Position numbers and translations under genes: made by a program
Notes under the pieces: generated by a model
What the model was told of the DNA's origin: nothing
Seen by the model: only the letters and a program-made list of their open reading frames with translations
Databases searched by the model: none
Part shown: piece by piece, positions 16,884 through 27,300 of the stretch
Numbering within the stretch: position 1 is the first letter of the stretch
Layout of the letters: each line of letters opens with the position of its first letter
Assembly: GCF_014199435.1 (NCBI RefSeq)
Contig: NZ_JACIJP010000002.1
Span: 124,001 to 188,000 of the forward strand
Length of the DNA: 64,000 bases
Direction of reading: 5' to 3'
From: Sphingobium subterraneum
Lineage (GTDB): Bacteria; Pseudomonadota; Alphaproteobacteria; Sphingomonadales; Sphingomonadaceae

Positions 16884-17336
16884 TCAGGCGCCCATCGAAT
16901 GCTTGAGCGCACTCATTTCGTCATGCCCGGCGCGAACCGACTGCCACGCTTCCTCGACCGCTGCGCGGCCAGTGGGAGAAAGCTCCGTTTCGGCAAGTGC
17001 GGTTTCGAACTTGCCCTTAAGGTAATCCTCGCCGCGCTCGATCTCGCTTACAATGGCTTTGTCATCGCGACTCATCACCGCTTCCTTCAGGCTCTGGAAC
17101 ACGCGATGCGCTCCACCGAGCAATGTGCCGTCATCCTCGGGGTTGCCACCGGCTGCGGCCACGGCGGCCTGAAGCTTGGTAACAGTGGACTGGCGCTCGC
17201 GCGCCCGGGAGTTAAACTTTTCGGCCAGCGCACTGTTGTCGACGTCGCCCGCGGATTTCTGATATCCATCAACGCTGTCCAGCAGAGTGGCGATCAGCGT
17301 GTTGAGGACGCTGACTTCCTTCGTGTTCGTAATCAT
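16884..17336 (-). CDS. DUF2383 (PA2169-family four-helix-bundle) protein
   Basis: A 150-residue, all-helical, ferritin-like four-helix-bundle protein of the PA2169/DUF2383 family. It has the opening VLNTLIATLLDSVDGYQKSA and the motif GGAHRVFQSLKEAV that characterise the family. No signal peptide is visible. The biochemical role is unknown; members are typically general-stress proteins. AAGGAA lies 6 nt before the ATG. Directly upstream is an EcfG-like promoter, and the PRC-barrel gene follows on the same strand, which together point to the PhyR-EcfG general stress regulon. Confidence 0.88.
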   Translation of the reverse strand: MITNTKEVSVLNTLIATLLDSVDGYQKSAGDVDNSALAEKFNSRARERQSTVTKLQAAVAAAGGNPEDDGTLLGGAHRVFQSLKEAVMSRDDKAIVSEIERGEDYLKGKFETALAETELSPTGRAAVEEAWQSVRAGHDEMSALKHSMGA

Positions 17337-17372
17337 GGGAAATTCCTTGCGTGGTGTTGGGGGGTGCCGCTT

Positions 17373-17398
17373 AAACGCGTGCTTGCAGAGGGCGTTCC
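17373..17398 (-). promoter_or_regulatory. EcfG (general stress sigma factor) type promoter
   Basis: On the minus strand the sequence reads GGAAC, a 16-nt spacer, then CGTTT. This matches the alphaproteobacterial EcfG consensus GGAAC-N16/17-CGTT exactly. It lies about 37 nt upstream of the start codon of the DUF2383 gene, as expected for its promoter. Confidence 0.75.
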
Positions 17399-18008
17399 GT
17401 CATCCGCCGCAAACCCTCGCGATAATCGGGCGGCCGATCCGCGATCTCCCGCGGAGAGAACCGTCGAGGCCGGGCCGTTCGCTGCTTGGCGACGCTGTCC
17501 CGCTCTACGCCCCCCTTGGGCAGTTCTTGCGGGCGCCGAGCCAGCGGCGTTTGGTGCGTGGGAGAAACGGGTACGGGATGCTGACTCGCTATCTACTGCA
17601 TTGTGCTAGTTATGCTTTTTGCCCAAACACCCACTGGGTGCCGAACAGGAGCTTTCTGCGACGACAGCTTCTGCCTTTTGCACAGCTAATGGTGAAATAC
17701 AGAGCTGCCCCCGCGACAGCAGACGCCGGAACGGTAAGCATGGCGAGCATGCAAAAGGCTCAGCGGTTGTTCACATCGGGACGCGTCAAGTTACTCTTCC
17801 AACATGCTATCCCGCTCCGGGTGTTCATCTTGCCCTCCCCACAAATGAACGGCTGCTCTTGGCAACGCAATCATGGGTAGTGAAGCGAATATGCCTTGGA
17901 ATGCCCAACCGTTGGCCTGATCCCGACAGAGAGAGAACCGTTCCCCCGCGCATTTTCTCCATGACTGTGTAGTCTTGTGGGGCAGCTCAGCAGCGGAGAA
18001 CATCGCAG
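17399..18008. other. Intergenic region between the stress genes and the APC permease
   Basis: Several short open frames occur but none has family similarity or a good ribosome-binding site. The stretch holds a 40-nt sequence repeated 11 kb away (17648-17687), a CACCC-ACT-GGGTG inverted repeat near 17628, and a 10-bp inverted pair GCCTTTTGCA (17673-17682) / TGCAAAAGGC (17750-17759). The permease promoter is presumably at the right end; no clear -35/-10 was identified. Confidence 0.4.
17648..17687 (+). repeat. Dispersed direct repeat, copy 1
   Basis: A 40-nt stretch whose last 23 nt (17665-17687, starting CAGCTTCTGCC and ending TGCACAGCT) recur without mismatch at 28707-28729. The first 17 nt recur with one indel and four mismatches. 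Both copies have the same orientation. The second copy lies 184 nt before an integrase gene, which suggests an attachment-site relic or a small repeat family. Confidence 0.6.
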
Positions 18009-19526
18009 ATGGCAACCGATCCCAATCGCCTCTTCCTTCGCAAGTCCCTCGACTCTGTCCGCCGTGACAGCAGCGAGACCGGCTTGCGGCGGCATCTTGG
18101 GCCGATCCAGCTGGTATTGCTCGGCATCGGCTGCATCATCGGGGCGGGCGTCTATGTCATGACGGGGACGGCGGCCGCCAATTATGCTGGCCCCGCCGTG
18201 GTGCTGTCCTTTGGCATTGCGGGTCTCGCTTGTGCGTTCACCGGGCTGTGTTACGCCGAACTGTCGTCCGTCCTGCCCGTGTCAGGGGCGTCCTACACCT
18301 ATGCCTATGCGGCCCTGGGTGAGGTGTTCGCCTGGGCGCTGGGCTGGATGCTGATGCTGGAGTTCGGGCTGGCCGGGGCGGCGCTCGCTGTTGGCTTTTC
18401 CGGATATCTGCAGAGCCTGCTTGCGGATTTCGGGATCACCATACCGGCCATGCTCGCCGCACCGACCCTGCAGAGCGAAATGGGCCCCGATGGCCTGATG
18501 TTCGAAGCAGGCGCGTCGATCAATCTGCTGGCGCTGATCAGCTTGGGTGTCGCCAGCCTGATCCTCGTACGCGGTATCGCGCATTCCGCCGCTGTCAACA
18601 CGCTGCTTGTAGTCATCAAGCTCGGCGTCCTGCTTGGCTTCGTCGCGGTGGGCAGCCGGCACATCGACACTGCCAATCTGACGCCGTTCATTCCCGCCAA
18701 TGAGGGTGGTTTTCGCTATGGGGTTCCCGGCATCTTCCGTGCAGCCTCGGTGCTGTTTTTCGCCTATCTGGGGTTCGAGGCGGTGGCGACTGCGGCTTCG
18801 GAAGCGCGCAAGCCGCAGCGCGACGTGCCGATCGGCATCCTGGGTGCGCTATTCGTAAGCACGCTGGTCTATGCGGCGGTGGCGTTTGTGATGACCGGGC
18901 TGGTCTCCTATCGCACGCTCAACGTGGCCGATCCCATCGCCATTGCCGTTGAGGCAATCGGCATGCCGGTTTTCGCTATGGCCATCAAAATCGGTGCGTT
19001 GACGGGGTTGGGTTCGGTCCTCTTGGTCAACACCTATGGTCAGTCCCGCATCTGCCTTGCCATGGCCAGCGACCGTCTGATCCCCGGCCGGTTCGCTGCA
19101 TTGCATGCCCGCTTTGCGACGCCGGCTTTCGGTACCTTCGTACTGGCGGGAATATCAGGATTGGCGGCCGCGCTCCTGCCGATCACCCTGCTGGCCGATC
19201 TCGTCAGCATCGGTACAGCCTTCGTGTTCGTGGTGGTGGCGATCAGCGTGATGTGGCTACGCACCAGGCATCCTGACCTACCCCGGCCGTTCCGCGTGCC
19301 GCTGGGCGGAATATGGGTGCGGGGCATCTGGATTGGGACGGTACCCGTGCTGGCCATTCTGTTGTGTCTGACGATGATGGGACCTGTGCTGGCCGACATT
19401 TTCAGCAAAGCCATCCACGGCGAATGGATCCCTATGGCGATCCTGCTGATTTACATCGTCATTGGGATACTGATCTATGCGCTTTACGGATCGCGCCATT
19501 CGCGCGCGCGCGCCGAAGCACTTTGA
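18009..19526 (+). CDS. APC-superfamily amino acid permease (cationic amino acid transporter-like)
   Basis: A 505-residue inner-membrane secondary transporter with about 12-14 hydrophobic segments. The first helix has the APC signature GIGCIIGAGVYVMTG, and the helix-6 region reads FFAYLGFEAVATAASEARKPQRDVP, typical of YfnA/CAT-type permeases. The C-terminus ends in a basic tail. GGAGAA lies 8 nt upstream of the ATG. Likely amino acid import, substrate unassigned. It is convergent with the esterase gene. No regulatory site is evident. Confidence 0.92.
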   Translation: MATDPNRLFLRKSLDSVRRDSSETGLRRHLGPIQLVLLGIGCIIGAGVYVMTGTAAANYAGPAVVLSFGIAGLACAFTGLCYAELSSVLPVSGASYTYAYAALGEVFAWALGWMLMLEFGLAGAALAVGFSGYLQSLLADFGITIPAMLAAPTLQSEMGPDGLMFEAGASINLLALISLGVASLILVRGIAHSAAVNTLLVVIKLGVLLGFVAVGSRHIDTANLTPFIPANEGGFRYGVPGIFRAASVLFFAYLGFEAVATAASEARKPQRDVPIGILGALFVSTLVYAAVAFVMTGLVSYRTLNVADPIAIAVEAIGMPVFAMAIKIGALTGLGSVLLVNTYGQSRICLAMASDRLIPGRFAALHARFATPAFGTFVLAGISGLAAALLPITLLADLVSIGTAFVFVVVAISVMWLRTRHPDLPRPFRVPLGGIWVRGIWIGTVPVLAILLCLTMMGPVLADIFSKAIHGEWIPMAILLIYIVIGILIYALYGSRHSRARAEAL

Positions 19527-19622
19527 CGATCGTAGAAGCGTTGTATCCGCTAGGGTGAGGGGCGCCGCCCGGCGACGCGATCTGGTCAACAATCTCCAGC
19601 ACATGTCCCTCGAACGGCGTGG

Positions 19623-20582
19623 TCATGCCGCAAGGATCCGGGCCAGCCAGTCGGAGGCATCGGCAAGGGCACGGTCCGCCAAGGGGGAAATGCTCACCGC
19701 TTCGAGAAAACTGTGCGTTGCGCCGGTGTAGATTTCCGCCGTCACATCCACCCCCGCCTCGATCAGCCGCTCGGTCAGGGCAATATTTTCGTCCAGCAGG
19801 ATATCGCATTGGGCAATGCACTGAAAAACGGGAGGCAAGTCCCGCACATCCGCACGCAGCGGCCGGGCGAGAGGATTTGCAACGATATCGATATCGCCCA
19901 GATAGTTGGTCCAGAAATCCATCATTTCCGGCACGTTGAGCATATAGGCGTCGCCGCCGTAGCGGTCGTGCGAAGGTCGAACGTCGGTATCGAATGCTCC
20001 ATAATTGAGCAAAATCGCACGGATCCAGTCCTGGGACTGATCCCGTAACCGCAGGGCGGTCGCCAGAGCGAGATTGGCTCCGGCCGAGTCGCCGCCGATC
20101 GCCATCCGGTTGGGGTCCAGTCCGTGGTCTTGCCCGTGTGCCCGCACCCAGTGCAGTGCCGTCTCGCACTCGTCCAGCGCCGTCGGGAACTGGGCTTCCG
20201 GCGAAAGGCTGTAGTCGATCCCGAGAACCGCACAGCCACTGCGCGCCGCATATTCCCGCATCAGCCGGTCGTGCGTATCGATACTGAAGAGCGTCCATCC
20301 TCCGCCATGCAGATACAGCAGAACGGGCGCATCACGCGCGTCAGTAGGCCGATGGAGCCGGGCGCGACTAGGCTTTGGTCCAAGCGTGATGTCGACGCTG
20401 CTGGCCATGGTCGGCCCCCCGGCCGTCCACCGGGTGCGCACCTTTTCCGCGATGCGTCGCCGCTCAATGACATCCGTCGGCAGCGGATCTGCTAACGCAC
20501 TGTAGTCGGCCGCAACCTGATCCAGAAATGTGCGGATATCCGGATCGACATCATCGAAGCTCTCCGGCAGCGTCTCGGCCAT
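19623..20582 (-). CDS. Alpha/beta hydrolase, HSL-family carboxylesterase
   Basis: A 319-residue serine esterase of the hormone-sensitive lipase family. The oxyanion-hole motif HGGGW is at 92-96, the nucleophile S166 is in GDSAGAN, and the acid and base residues are probably in DILLDEN and ATHSFLE near the C-terminus. There is no signal peptide, so it is cytoplasmic. I chose the ATG at 20582 because GGGAGA precedes it by 7 nt; an in-frame start at 20606 lacks a site. It lies about 98 nt downstream of the PepSY gene on the same strand. A role in hydrolysing a siderophore ester is possible but not shown. Confidence 0.9.
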   Translation of the reverse strand: MAETLPESFDDVDPDIRTFLDQVAADYSALADPLPTDVIERRRIAEKVRTRWTAGGPTMASSVDITLGPKPSRARLHRPTDARDAPVLLYLHGGGWTLFSIDTHDRLMREYAARSGCAVLGIDYSLSPEAQFPTALDECETALHWVRAHGQDHGLDPNRMAIGGDSAGANLALATALRLRDQSQDWIRAILLNYGAFDTDVRPSHDRYGGDAYMLNVPEMMDFWTNYLGDIDIVANPLARPLRADVRDLPPVFQCIAQCDILLDENIALTERLIEAGVDVTAEIYTGATHSFLEAVSISPLADRALADASDWLARILAA

Positions 20583-20680
20583 CTGACATTCTCCCAAGGA
20601 GCACAACTGCTCACCCGTTCATGCCCGGCTGGCGCTGGTGACGCCCCCGAGGGCGGGTCGAAAATTGTCCCGCGCGGGCA

Positions 20681-21874
20681 TCACCCGGCTTCCGCTCGCC
20701 GCGCTTGCGCCCTTTTGGACGCGACGCGGGAGCGCCGCTTTTTCCACCAGACATAGCAGCCGGTACCACTCATCAGGAGGGTCGCGAGGCCGAGGACGAA
20801 GACAACAGCCTGCGTCACCGCCCCGCCAACGTCTCCGCTGTGCAGAGGGTAAAGGATGCGGATCATCACCAGTCCTGCACTGTCGGTATAGGGGTTGACC
20901 TCATGCGCAAAGCGGCCGGTCCGTGCATCGAAATAATAATAAATCGGTCCGAGCTTTTGATAATTGAGCAGACCGTCATGGGTGAAGGTCACGCCATAGA
21001 GGTTCCATTCCGGTTTGTAGAGCAGAGTTGCAGGTTGCCACTCCAACCGTGCCTTCCCAGCCTGCTTTTCCGCTAGCGTCAACGCGTCCCGATAGGCCAG
21101 CGTCGGGGTTGCTCCGTTGGGAAAGGGCGCGGGCCGATCGAACAGGCTGCGCTTGAGGGGCGACAGCTGTGTAACGGTCGGCTCGTACGCTTCGGTGTAG
21201 AGATTGAGTGCAACCGATGTGGCGGCAAGCACCGTAACTCCACCCAGCAACCACAACCCACTGGCCCGATGAAGATCGAGCAGCAGTCGCGCCGGCGAAC
21301 TCGCGAACCGGAATTGCCACATCCGCTTCCATGTGCGCCAATAGGGGCGTTTGAGTGGCCAGGTAAGGTACACCCCCACGAAATTGCTGACCAGCCAGCC
21401 CAAAGCGACAGCAGCCATGAACCATTGCCCCCAGACGCCCGCGAGCAGATCGGCGTGAAACTGCGCGACGGCGGGCATCAGCCCGCGCCGGTTCCAGGCC
21501 GGTGCCGTATCGCGCGTTCCCACGATTTCGCCTGTGCCGCCATCGAGAAAAACGGTGTCGTAGGGCGGAGCAGGCGTCCCCGGTTTGGGGTTAACCGAGA
21601 CGGGGATGTTCCGGTCCGCAGCCACATGCAGGGGGAAGCCGACCACCTGGACCGTTGGCGTGCTGCGTTCAAACCGTTCCACTGCTGTGACAGGATCAAC
21701 CGACTTCGCCTCCCCCCGCACAAACAGGTCAGCGTTCAGCGCTTCGTCCAGAGGTTGGTCGAACACAAGCAGGCATCCTGTGAGTGCCGCAAGGGACAGA
21801 AAAAGCATCGTGACGAGTCCGATATAACGGTGAACCGCCATCCACATTTCGCGCTGCCCGGTCCGCACAGTCAT
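20681..21874 (-). CDS. PepSY-associated transmembrane protein (putative iron-uptake partner)
   Basis: A 397-residue inner-membrane protein of the PepSY-TM (PiuB-like) family. The N-terminal helix is MAVHRYIGLVTMLFLSLAALTG with the typical HRYIGL. PepSY-like periplasmic segments are VDPVTAVERFERSTPTVQVVGFP (partly) and GEIVGTRD. Further helices include QFHADLLAG, LHRASGLWLLGGVTVL and a C-terminal LATLLMSGTGCYVWWKKRR. Members often sit beside ferric-siderophore receptors and are thought to reduce or release iron in the periplasm. It is divergent from the TonB-dependent receptor, which supports that role. AAAGGAG lies just upstream of the ATG. Confidence 0.88.
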   Translation of the reverse strand: MTVRTGQREMWMAVHRYIGLVTMLFLSLAALTGCLLVFDQPLDEALNADLFVRGEAKSVDPVTAVERFERSTPTVQVVGFPLHVAADRNIPVSVNPKPGTPAPPYDTVFLDGGTGEIVGTRDTAPAWNRRGLMPAVAQFHADLLAGVWGQWFMAAVALGWLVSNFVGVYLTWPLKRPYWRTWKRMWQFRFASSPARLLLDLHRASGLWLLGGVTVLAATSVALNLYTEAYEPTVTQLSPLKRSLFDRPAPFPNGATPTLAYRDALTLAEKQAGKARLEWQPATLLYKPEWNLYGVTFTHDGLLNYQKLGPIYYYFDARTGRFAHEVNPYTDSAGLVMIRILYPLHSGDVGGAVTQAVVFVLGLATLLMSGTGCYVWWKKRRSRVASKRAQARRAEAG

Positions 21875-22006
21875 TCTTCTCCTTTGGTCGCGGTACGATT
21901 ACGTCGCACGGGAGAGCCGTTACCGAAAGGCGCATTGTGGACGCATGGCCGAAACGGAATAGTATCAGACCCGAATCCGAAATTGGCCTGACCGCATCAA
22001 TGGTAT

Positions 22007-22023
22007 TTATTGCAGTGCGATAA
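22007..22023. promoter_or_regulatory. Candidate iron-regulator site in the divergent promoter region
   Basis: TTATTGC-AGT-GCGATAA is a 7-3-7 inverted repeat with one mismatch. It lies about 30 nt before the receptor start and between the divergent PepSY and receptor genes. The context suggests iron-dependent control (Fur/Irr-like), but the match to known boxes is weak. Confidence 0.3.
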
Positions 22024-22051
22024 AAAACATCCACAGGGAAGGTGAAGCACC

Positions 22052-24283
22052 ATGAATCTATATAAGGGAAATTCCTATCGACTTGGCCGGAAGGCCGCGC
22101 TGCTTTCCGGAGCGGTATTCGCACTGATGTCCACAGCCTACGCGCAGGACACGGCGCCGCAGGCTGCCGGAATCGAAACGACCCGGTCCACGATCGACGG
22201 CGAGGACGCAATTATTGTGACCGCGCCCAATTATGTGGCGTCGGGCAGCATGACGGCGACCAAGTCCGCGATCCCGCTGATCGAAACGCCACAATCGGTC
22301 TCTGTGATTACCCGTGACCAGATCGACCTGTTGAACTTCATCGATGCGCAGCAGGCGGTTCGCTACACGGCCGGTGTGTTCGGGGAGAATTACGGCCCGG
22401 ACCTTCGCTTCGACTTTCTGACCGTGCGCGGCTTCACCCCCAAGCAGTATATCGACGGTCTCGCCGCGCCTGTATCGACATCGATCCTGAGCGTGGGCGT
22501 CGACCTCTATGCCTTTCAATCGTTCGATATATTGAAGGGCCCGGCATCGGTCCTCTACGGCAATTCACCTCCGGGCGGCCTTTACAACCAGACCAGCCGC
22601 CGCGCGAGCAACGAGTTCGATGGTGAGATCGGCGTCAAATACGGCACGGACGACTACAAGCAGATCGCCGGTACGGTAACGGGTCCGGTCAACGATGGAT
22701 TGAGCGTGCGTTTCACCGGGCTTTACCGCGACCGCGACGCGGAGCGCGACAATGTGAAAGCGGAACGCCTCTTCGCCGCGCCGACGGCTACATGGGACAT
22801 CGGGCCGGATACGAAGCTAACCGGCCTGCTCTATTATCAATATGACAAGGTGCAGGGCGACACCAACGGCTTCCTGCCGGTCTATGGCACCCTGCTTCCC
22901 AACCCCCTGGGCCGCATTTCGCGCAGCACGAACCTCGGCGACCCGTCCAACGTGTACCAACGCCGCCAGTTTGCCGCGGGCTATGACTTCTCGCACAACT
23001 TTGGCGACATCTCCTTCCACTCCAACACTAAATGGAGCGAATACAAGGAACGGACGCCAACCGGCGTTTATGGCAGCGGTGGCCTCATCGATAATAACTT
23101 CGACGGCGTACCGGACGATTATCGTACCGTGCTGCAGTCGAACTTCACCTATAAGGAAGATGTCTTCAGCTTTGCGACCGACAACCGGTTCGAAGCCAAT
23201 CTGAATACCGGCGCGATTAAGCATAATCTGATCGCAGGTATCGATTATCGCAACGTCTACAGCAACGCTGCCTATGCCTTCATTTTCGGCACAGGAACGA
23301 TTGACCTGTTCAATCCGGCGACCACACCGCTGAGCGGCGCTGGCCTCAACCCGGGCTATCCTACCCGCTTCAACACGCAGCGCCTTAAGCAGACGGGCGT
23401 ATACGCCCAGGATCATGTCAGCATTGGGTCGCTTCATCTAACGCTGAGTGGGCGTTACGACTGGGTGAAAAGCCGCTATCTACCGCCCTTTGCGGCGGTG
23501 ACGGTCGTGGCGCCGGTGACCGACGTCAAGCAGCACAAGTTCACCTACCGCGCAGGCGCCAACTATGTGTTCGACAACGGCTTCGCACCTTACGTCAGCT
23601 ATGCGACGTCCTTCGAGCCGGTGCTGGGCACCGATTCCATCACGGGCGACCCGTTCAAGCCGAGTTCGGGCAAACAGTGGGAGGGCGGCGTCAAATATGA
23701 CGCGCGCGGCCTGGGCGAGGGAATTAAGCTGTTCGTGACAGCGGCAGTGTTCCAGATCAAGCAGACCAATGTCGTCAGCACGTCGCCGAGTGTATCGCCG
23801 GTGTTTGGCACGCAGAGCGGCGAGGTCGAGGTCAAGGGCGGCGAACTGGAGTTCGTTGCACGTATCCGCGACCAGATTTCGATCAACGGCTCCTATTGCT
23901 ACAACCACAGCGAGGTGTTGAAGAGCAACACGGCGGTCGAAGTCGGCGCGCCTTTGCCTACGACACCAAAGCACAAGGCGTCGCTGTTCGTGGACTATAC
24001 TTTCCAGAAGGGCGGTCTCGGCGGTCTCGGCTTCGGGTTTGGCGGACGTTACACCAGCAGCAGCGCGGGCAGCCTGCCGGGATTTTTCAACCCGGTCGTC
24101 TATTATGGCGAATCGGCCACCCTGTTCGACGCGATCGTTCATTACGACACGCCAGGCTGGCGCTTTGCGGTCAACGGATCGAACATCTTTGACAAGGTCT
24201 ATGTTGCGCGCTGTTCGGGTCCGGCTGGCTGTACCTATGGCGCCGGACGTCAGGTTATCGGCACTGTCACAAAGAAGTTCTGA
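22052..24283 (+). CDS. TonB-dependent siderophore receptor
   Basis: A 743-residue outer-membrane ferric-siderophore receptor. A signal peptide covers about residues 1-31 (ending AYAQ). A TonB-box-like segment EDAIIVTAPN precedes the plug domain: IPLIETPQSVSVITRDQI, TVRGFTPKQYIDG and FDILKGPASVLYGNSPPGG. A 22-strand barrel follows (about 180-743), ending in GTVTKKF with the terminal aromatic residue required for outer-membrane insertion. GGAAGG precedes the ATG. It is divergent from the PepSY gene and 18 nt upstream of the amidohydrolase-fusion gene, with which it probably forms an operon. The siderophore class is unknown. Confidence 0.96.
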   Translation: MNLYKGNSYRLGRKAALLSGAVFALMSTAYAQDTAPQAAGIETTRSTIDGEDAIIVTAPNYVASGSMTATKSAIPLIETPQSVSVITRDQIDLLNFIDAQQAVRYTAGVFGENYGPDLRFDFLTVRGFTPKQYIDGLAAPVSTSILSVGVDLYAFQSFDILKGPASVLYGNSPPGGLYNQTSRRASNEFDGEIGVKYGTDDYKQIAGTVTGPVNDGLSVRFTGLYRDRDAERDNVKAERLFAAPTATWDIGPDTKLTGLLYYQYDKVQGDTNGFLPVYGTLLPNPLGRISRSTNLGDPSNVYQRRQFAAGYDFSHNFGDISFHSNTKWSEYKERTPTGVYGSGGLIDNNFDGVPDDYRTVLQSNFTYKEDVFSFATDNRFEANLNTGAIKHNLIAGIDYRNVYSNAAYAFIFGTGTIDLFNPATTPLSGAGLNPGYPTRFNTQRLKQTGVYAQDHVSIGSLHLTLSGRYDWVKSRYLPPFAAVTVVAPVTDVKQHKFTYRAGANYVFDNGFAPYVSYATSFEPVLGTDSITGDPFKPSSGKQWEGGVKYDARGLGEGIKLFVTAAVFQIKQTNVVSTSPSVSPVFGTQSGEVEVKGGELEFVARIRDQISINGSYCYNHSEVLKSNTAVEVGAPLPTTPKHKASLFVDYTFQKGGLGGLGFGFGGRYTSSSAGSLPGFFNPVVYYGESATLFDAIVHYDTPGWRFAVNGSNIFDKVYVARCSGPAGCTYGAGRQVIGTVTKKF

Positions 24284-24301
24284 TCGAATGACAAAACAGG
24301 C

Positions 24302-27300
24302 ATGATCAGCAGGATGACATACCGTCTTGCCGATCGCCTGAAACCTTTCGCCGGGGCGGCGCTCTGCCTTCTCGTCTCACTTTCGGGCGCGCATGCGCAC
24401 GGAGGCGACGAGCTGGGCGTGCCGCCCCTGCCCTATCTGTCCCCAACGGGAACCGCGGGGTCGACCAATGGGGTATCGGGAACGCGCCCCACGCCGCTGG
24501 CGCGCGCGGGCCAGACTCTGCCTCTCAAGGCCACCCGCACCATCGCTTTCGACACCGACGAAGGCACGGCGCTGTCGCTTGACCTTTCGCCCGATGGCCG
24601 GACACTCGTTTTCGACCTGCTCGGGGACATCTATACGTTGCCGGTGAAGGGAGGGAAGGCGCGCGCCATCACACGCGGCATGGCTTTCGACAGTCAGCCG
24701 ATGGTCTCGCCAGACGGAAGCCGGATTGTCTTTCTGTCGGACCGGTCGGGCGCGGAAAACCTCTGGACCATGCGCATCGACGGATCGGATGCGCGGCAGG
24801 TCACCCTGCTCGATGACAACCCGATCTTCGCTTCGCCGACGTGGACCGCCGACGGGAAAAACCTCCTCGTCACCCGCTTCTGGCCTGACCGGAATGCCTA
24901 TGAATTGTGGCAATATGGTCTTGCCGGAGAGGGTCATGTTGTCGTGCCCAACCGGTCCACACCGGACACCCCCCGCGACGCGCAGGTGCACAGCCTGGGC
25001 GCGGCTCCGACGGCGGACGGACGCGCGTTCTATGTCGCGACGCGCACGGGATCGGTCGATTTCGACGAAGCAGGCGAGTGGCAGATCGCGAAATACGACA
25101 TTGCGACCAAGGAAATCAGCATCATCGTCAAGGCCATTGGTGATATCCGCCTCGGCCCGGTCCAATCGAGCGCCTTTCGACCGGTTGTGTCGCGCGACGG
25201 GCGCTGGCTGGCCTATGGCCTGCGGTCCGTGGGCCGAACCAGCCTGCGCCTGCGCGAACTGGCGACGGGCCTCGACCGTGAAATTCTGCCTGTCGACCAT
25301 GATTCGCTGCAATCTTCCCTCTGGAGCGATGTGATCCCGCATTTTGCGTTCACGCCGGACGATCAGGCCCTGATCGTCAGCACCGGTGGTAAGATCCATC
25401 GGATCACTCTGGCGACCGGCGCCGACACGCTGATCCCGTTCACGGCGCATGTCGACATGCCGCTCGGGCCGCTGACCCGGACGCCGATCGTCCAGGAAAC
25501 CGGACCGGTGCGCGCGCGGCTGATCCAGCACCCCCAGCAATCGCCAGACGGGCAGACGCTCGCCTTTTCGGCACTCGGCCACATCTACCGAATGGCGCTG
25601 GACGGCACGGACACCCCGCGTCGGCTAAATGCCGACGACGCGCCCGCGTTTCACCCCGCGTGGTCGCCGGACGGGAAGTGGCTGACCTATGTCATGTGGA
25701 CCGCGAAAGATGGCGGACAAATCCGGGTTGCTCGCGCGGACGGTTCCGAGCCGCGCACCATCACCCGCCTGCCCGCCTTCTACACCCACCCTGTTTTCCT
25801 CCCGGACGGCAGCGGTATCATCGTGGTGCGGTCGCCCCAGGGAGACCGGTTGAACAGCTATGTCGAGTTCGGCCAGTTGCGCGAGGCCGACCTTGTCCGC
25901 ATCGCGCTAGCGGGGCGCGAACCGACGATCCTTATGCATGGCCGGATCGGGGGCATACCGCATTTCGGTCCTGACCCCTCGCGCGTTTACATCAACACAC
26001 AGGATGGCGTGCGTGCCCTCTCCGAAAACGGAGGAGAGAGCACGCTTGTGACACAGGCGCTCGGGCCCGGCTGGTATTTTTCCGAAGGTGCCGCCCCGGC
26101 CGACGACATACGAATCAGCCCTGACGGCAAATGGGCGCTGGCGCAGATCGCGCAGCAACTTCACCTGTACGCCCTGGACGCCACGCCGGGGCAAAGCATC
26201 AATCTATCCCTGCCGCAGGTGCGCCACCGCCAGATTACCGATATCGGTGCCGACTTTTTCGGCTGGGCGGACGGGGGACGAATGATCGTCTGGTCGATCG
26301 GGTCAACCTATTATCGTCGGCCGCTGGATTCCGTGTCGCTCGATGCGGCTGGTGCTCCTCCCGGTCGTCCCGACGCCACGGGCCATGCCATTGCGCAATT
26401 CAAGGCTCCGGTCCTCGTACCGCGCGACACCCCGCACGGCGCGCTTCTCCTGCGGGGCGGAACGGCCATCACGATGCGCGGGACCGAAGTCCTTCTCAAT
26501 GCCGACATCCTGATCGTGGACGATCATATCCGGCAGGTCGGACCGAGAGGATCCTTTCCGGTTCCGGCCGCCGCGGCCGTCCGTGACCTGTCGGGCGCGT
26601 TCATCATTCCCGGCTTGATCGACGCGCATGATCACGTGGCCGACATCCGGAGGGATGTGCTCGATCTGCACAATTGGGGACCGGCGGCGTCGCTCGCTTA
26701 TGGTGTAACGACAACCTTCGACCCGTCATCGCTCACCATCGACATGCTGGCTTATCAGGATCTGGTCGATAGCGGCGCCATGCTGGGGTCGCGCATCGTT
26801 ACCACGGGTCCGGCGTTGTTCTCGTTCAACGACTTCCGGTCCAAGGCCGATGTGGTTCAGGTGCTCAAGCGTTATCGCGACCATTACCGGATCACCAATC
26901 TCAAGCAATATCGCACCGGCAACCGCCGCGTTCGCCAGTGGATTGTCGAAGCGGCGGCGGAATTGGGTATGACGCCCACCAGCGAAGGTGCACTCTCGAC
27001 CAAACTCGATCTCACGCATGTGATCGACGGCTATTCCGGCAACGAACACAGCCTTAATCCGCCGAAGCTGTACAATGATATTATCCGGCTCTACGCCGAG
27101 AGCGGAACGAGCGCGGTGCCGACCCTTCAGATCACGCATGGCGGAAGACCGGCACAGGATTATTTCATCACCCGAACCGCGCCGCATCATGACCCCAAAT
27201 ACGCCCGCTTCTCCCCCGCCTGGTTCCGCGACCAGAAGTTCTGGCAGCGGACATGGCATGATCAGCAGGAATATGCGTTTCCCGAGGTCGCGCAAAGCAT

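Noticed and set aside
17619..17972. 117-codon open frame on the plus strand
   Set aside because: No recognisable domain or start signal; overlaps the 40-nt repeat region and looks like chance.
19459..20298. 279-codon open frame on the minus strand
   Set aside because: Out-of-frame shadow of the HSL-family esterase, which has all catalytic motifs in its own frame.
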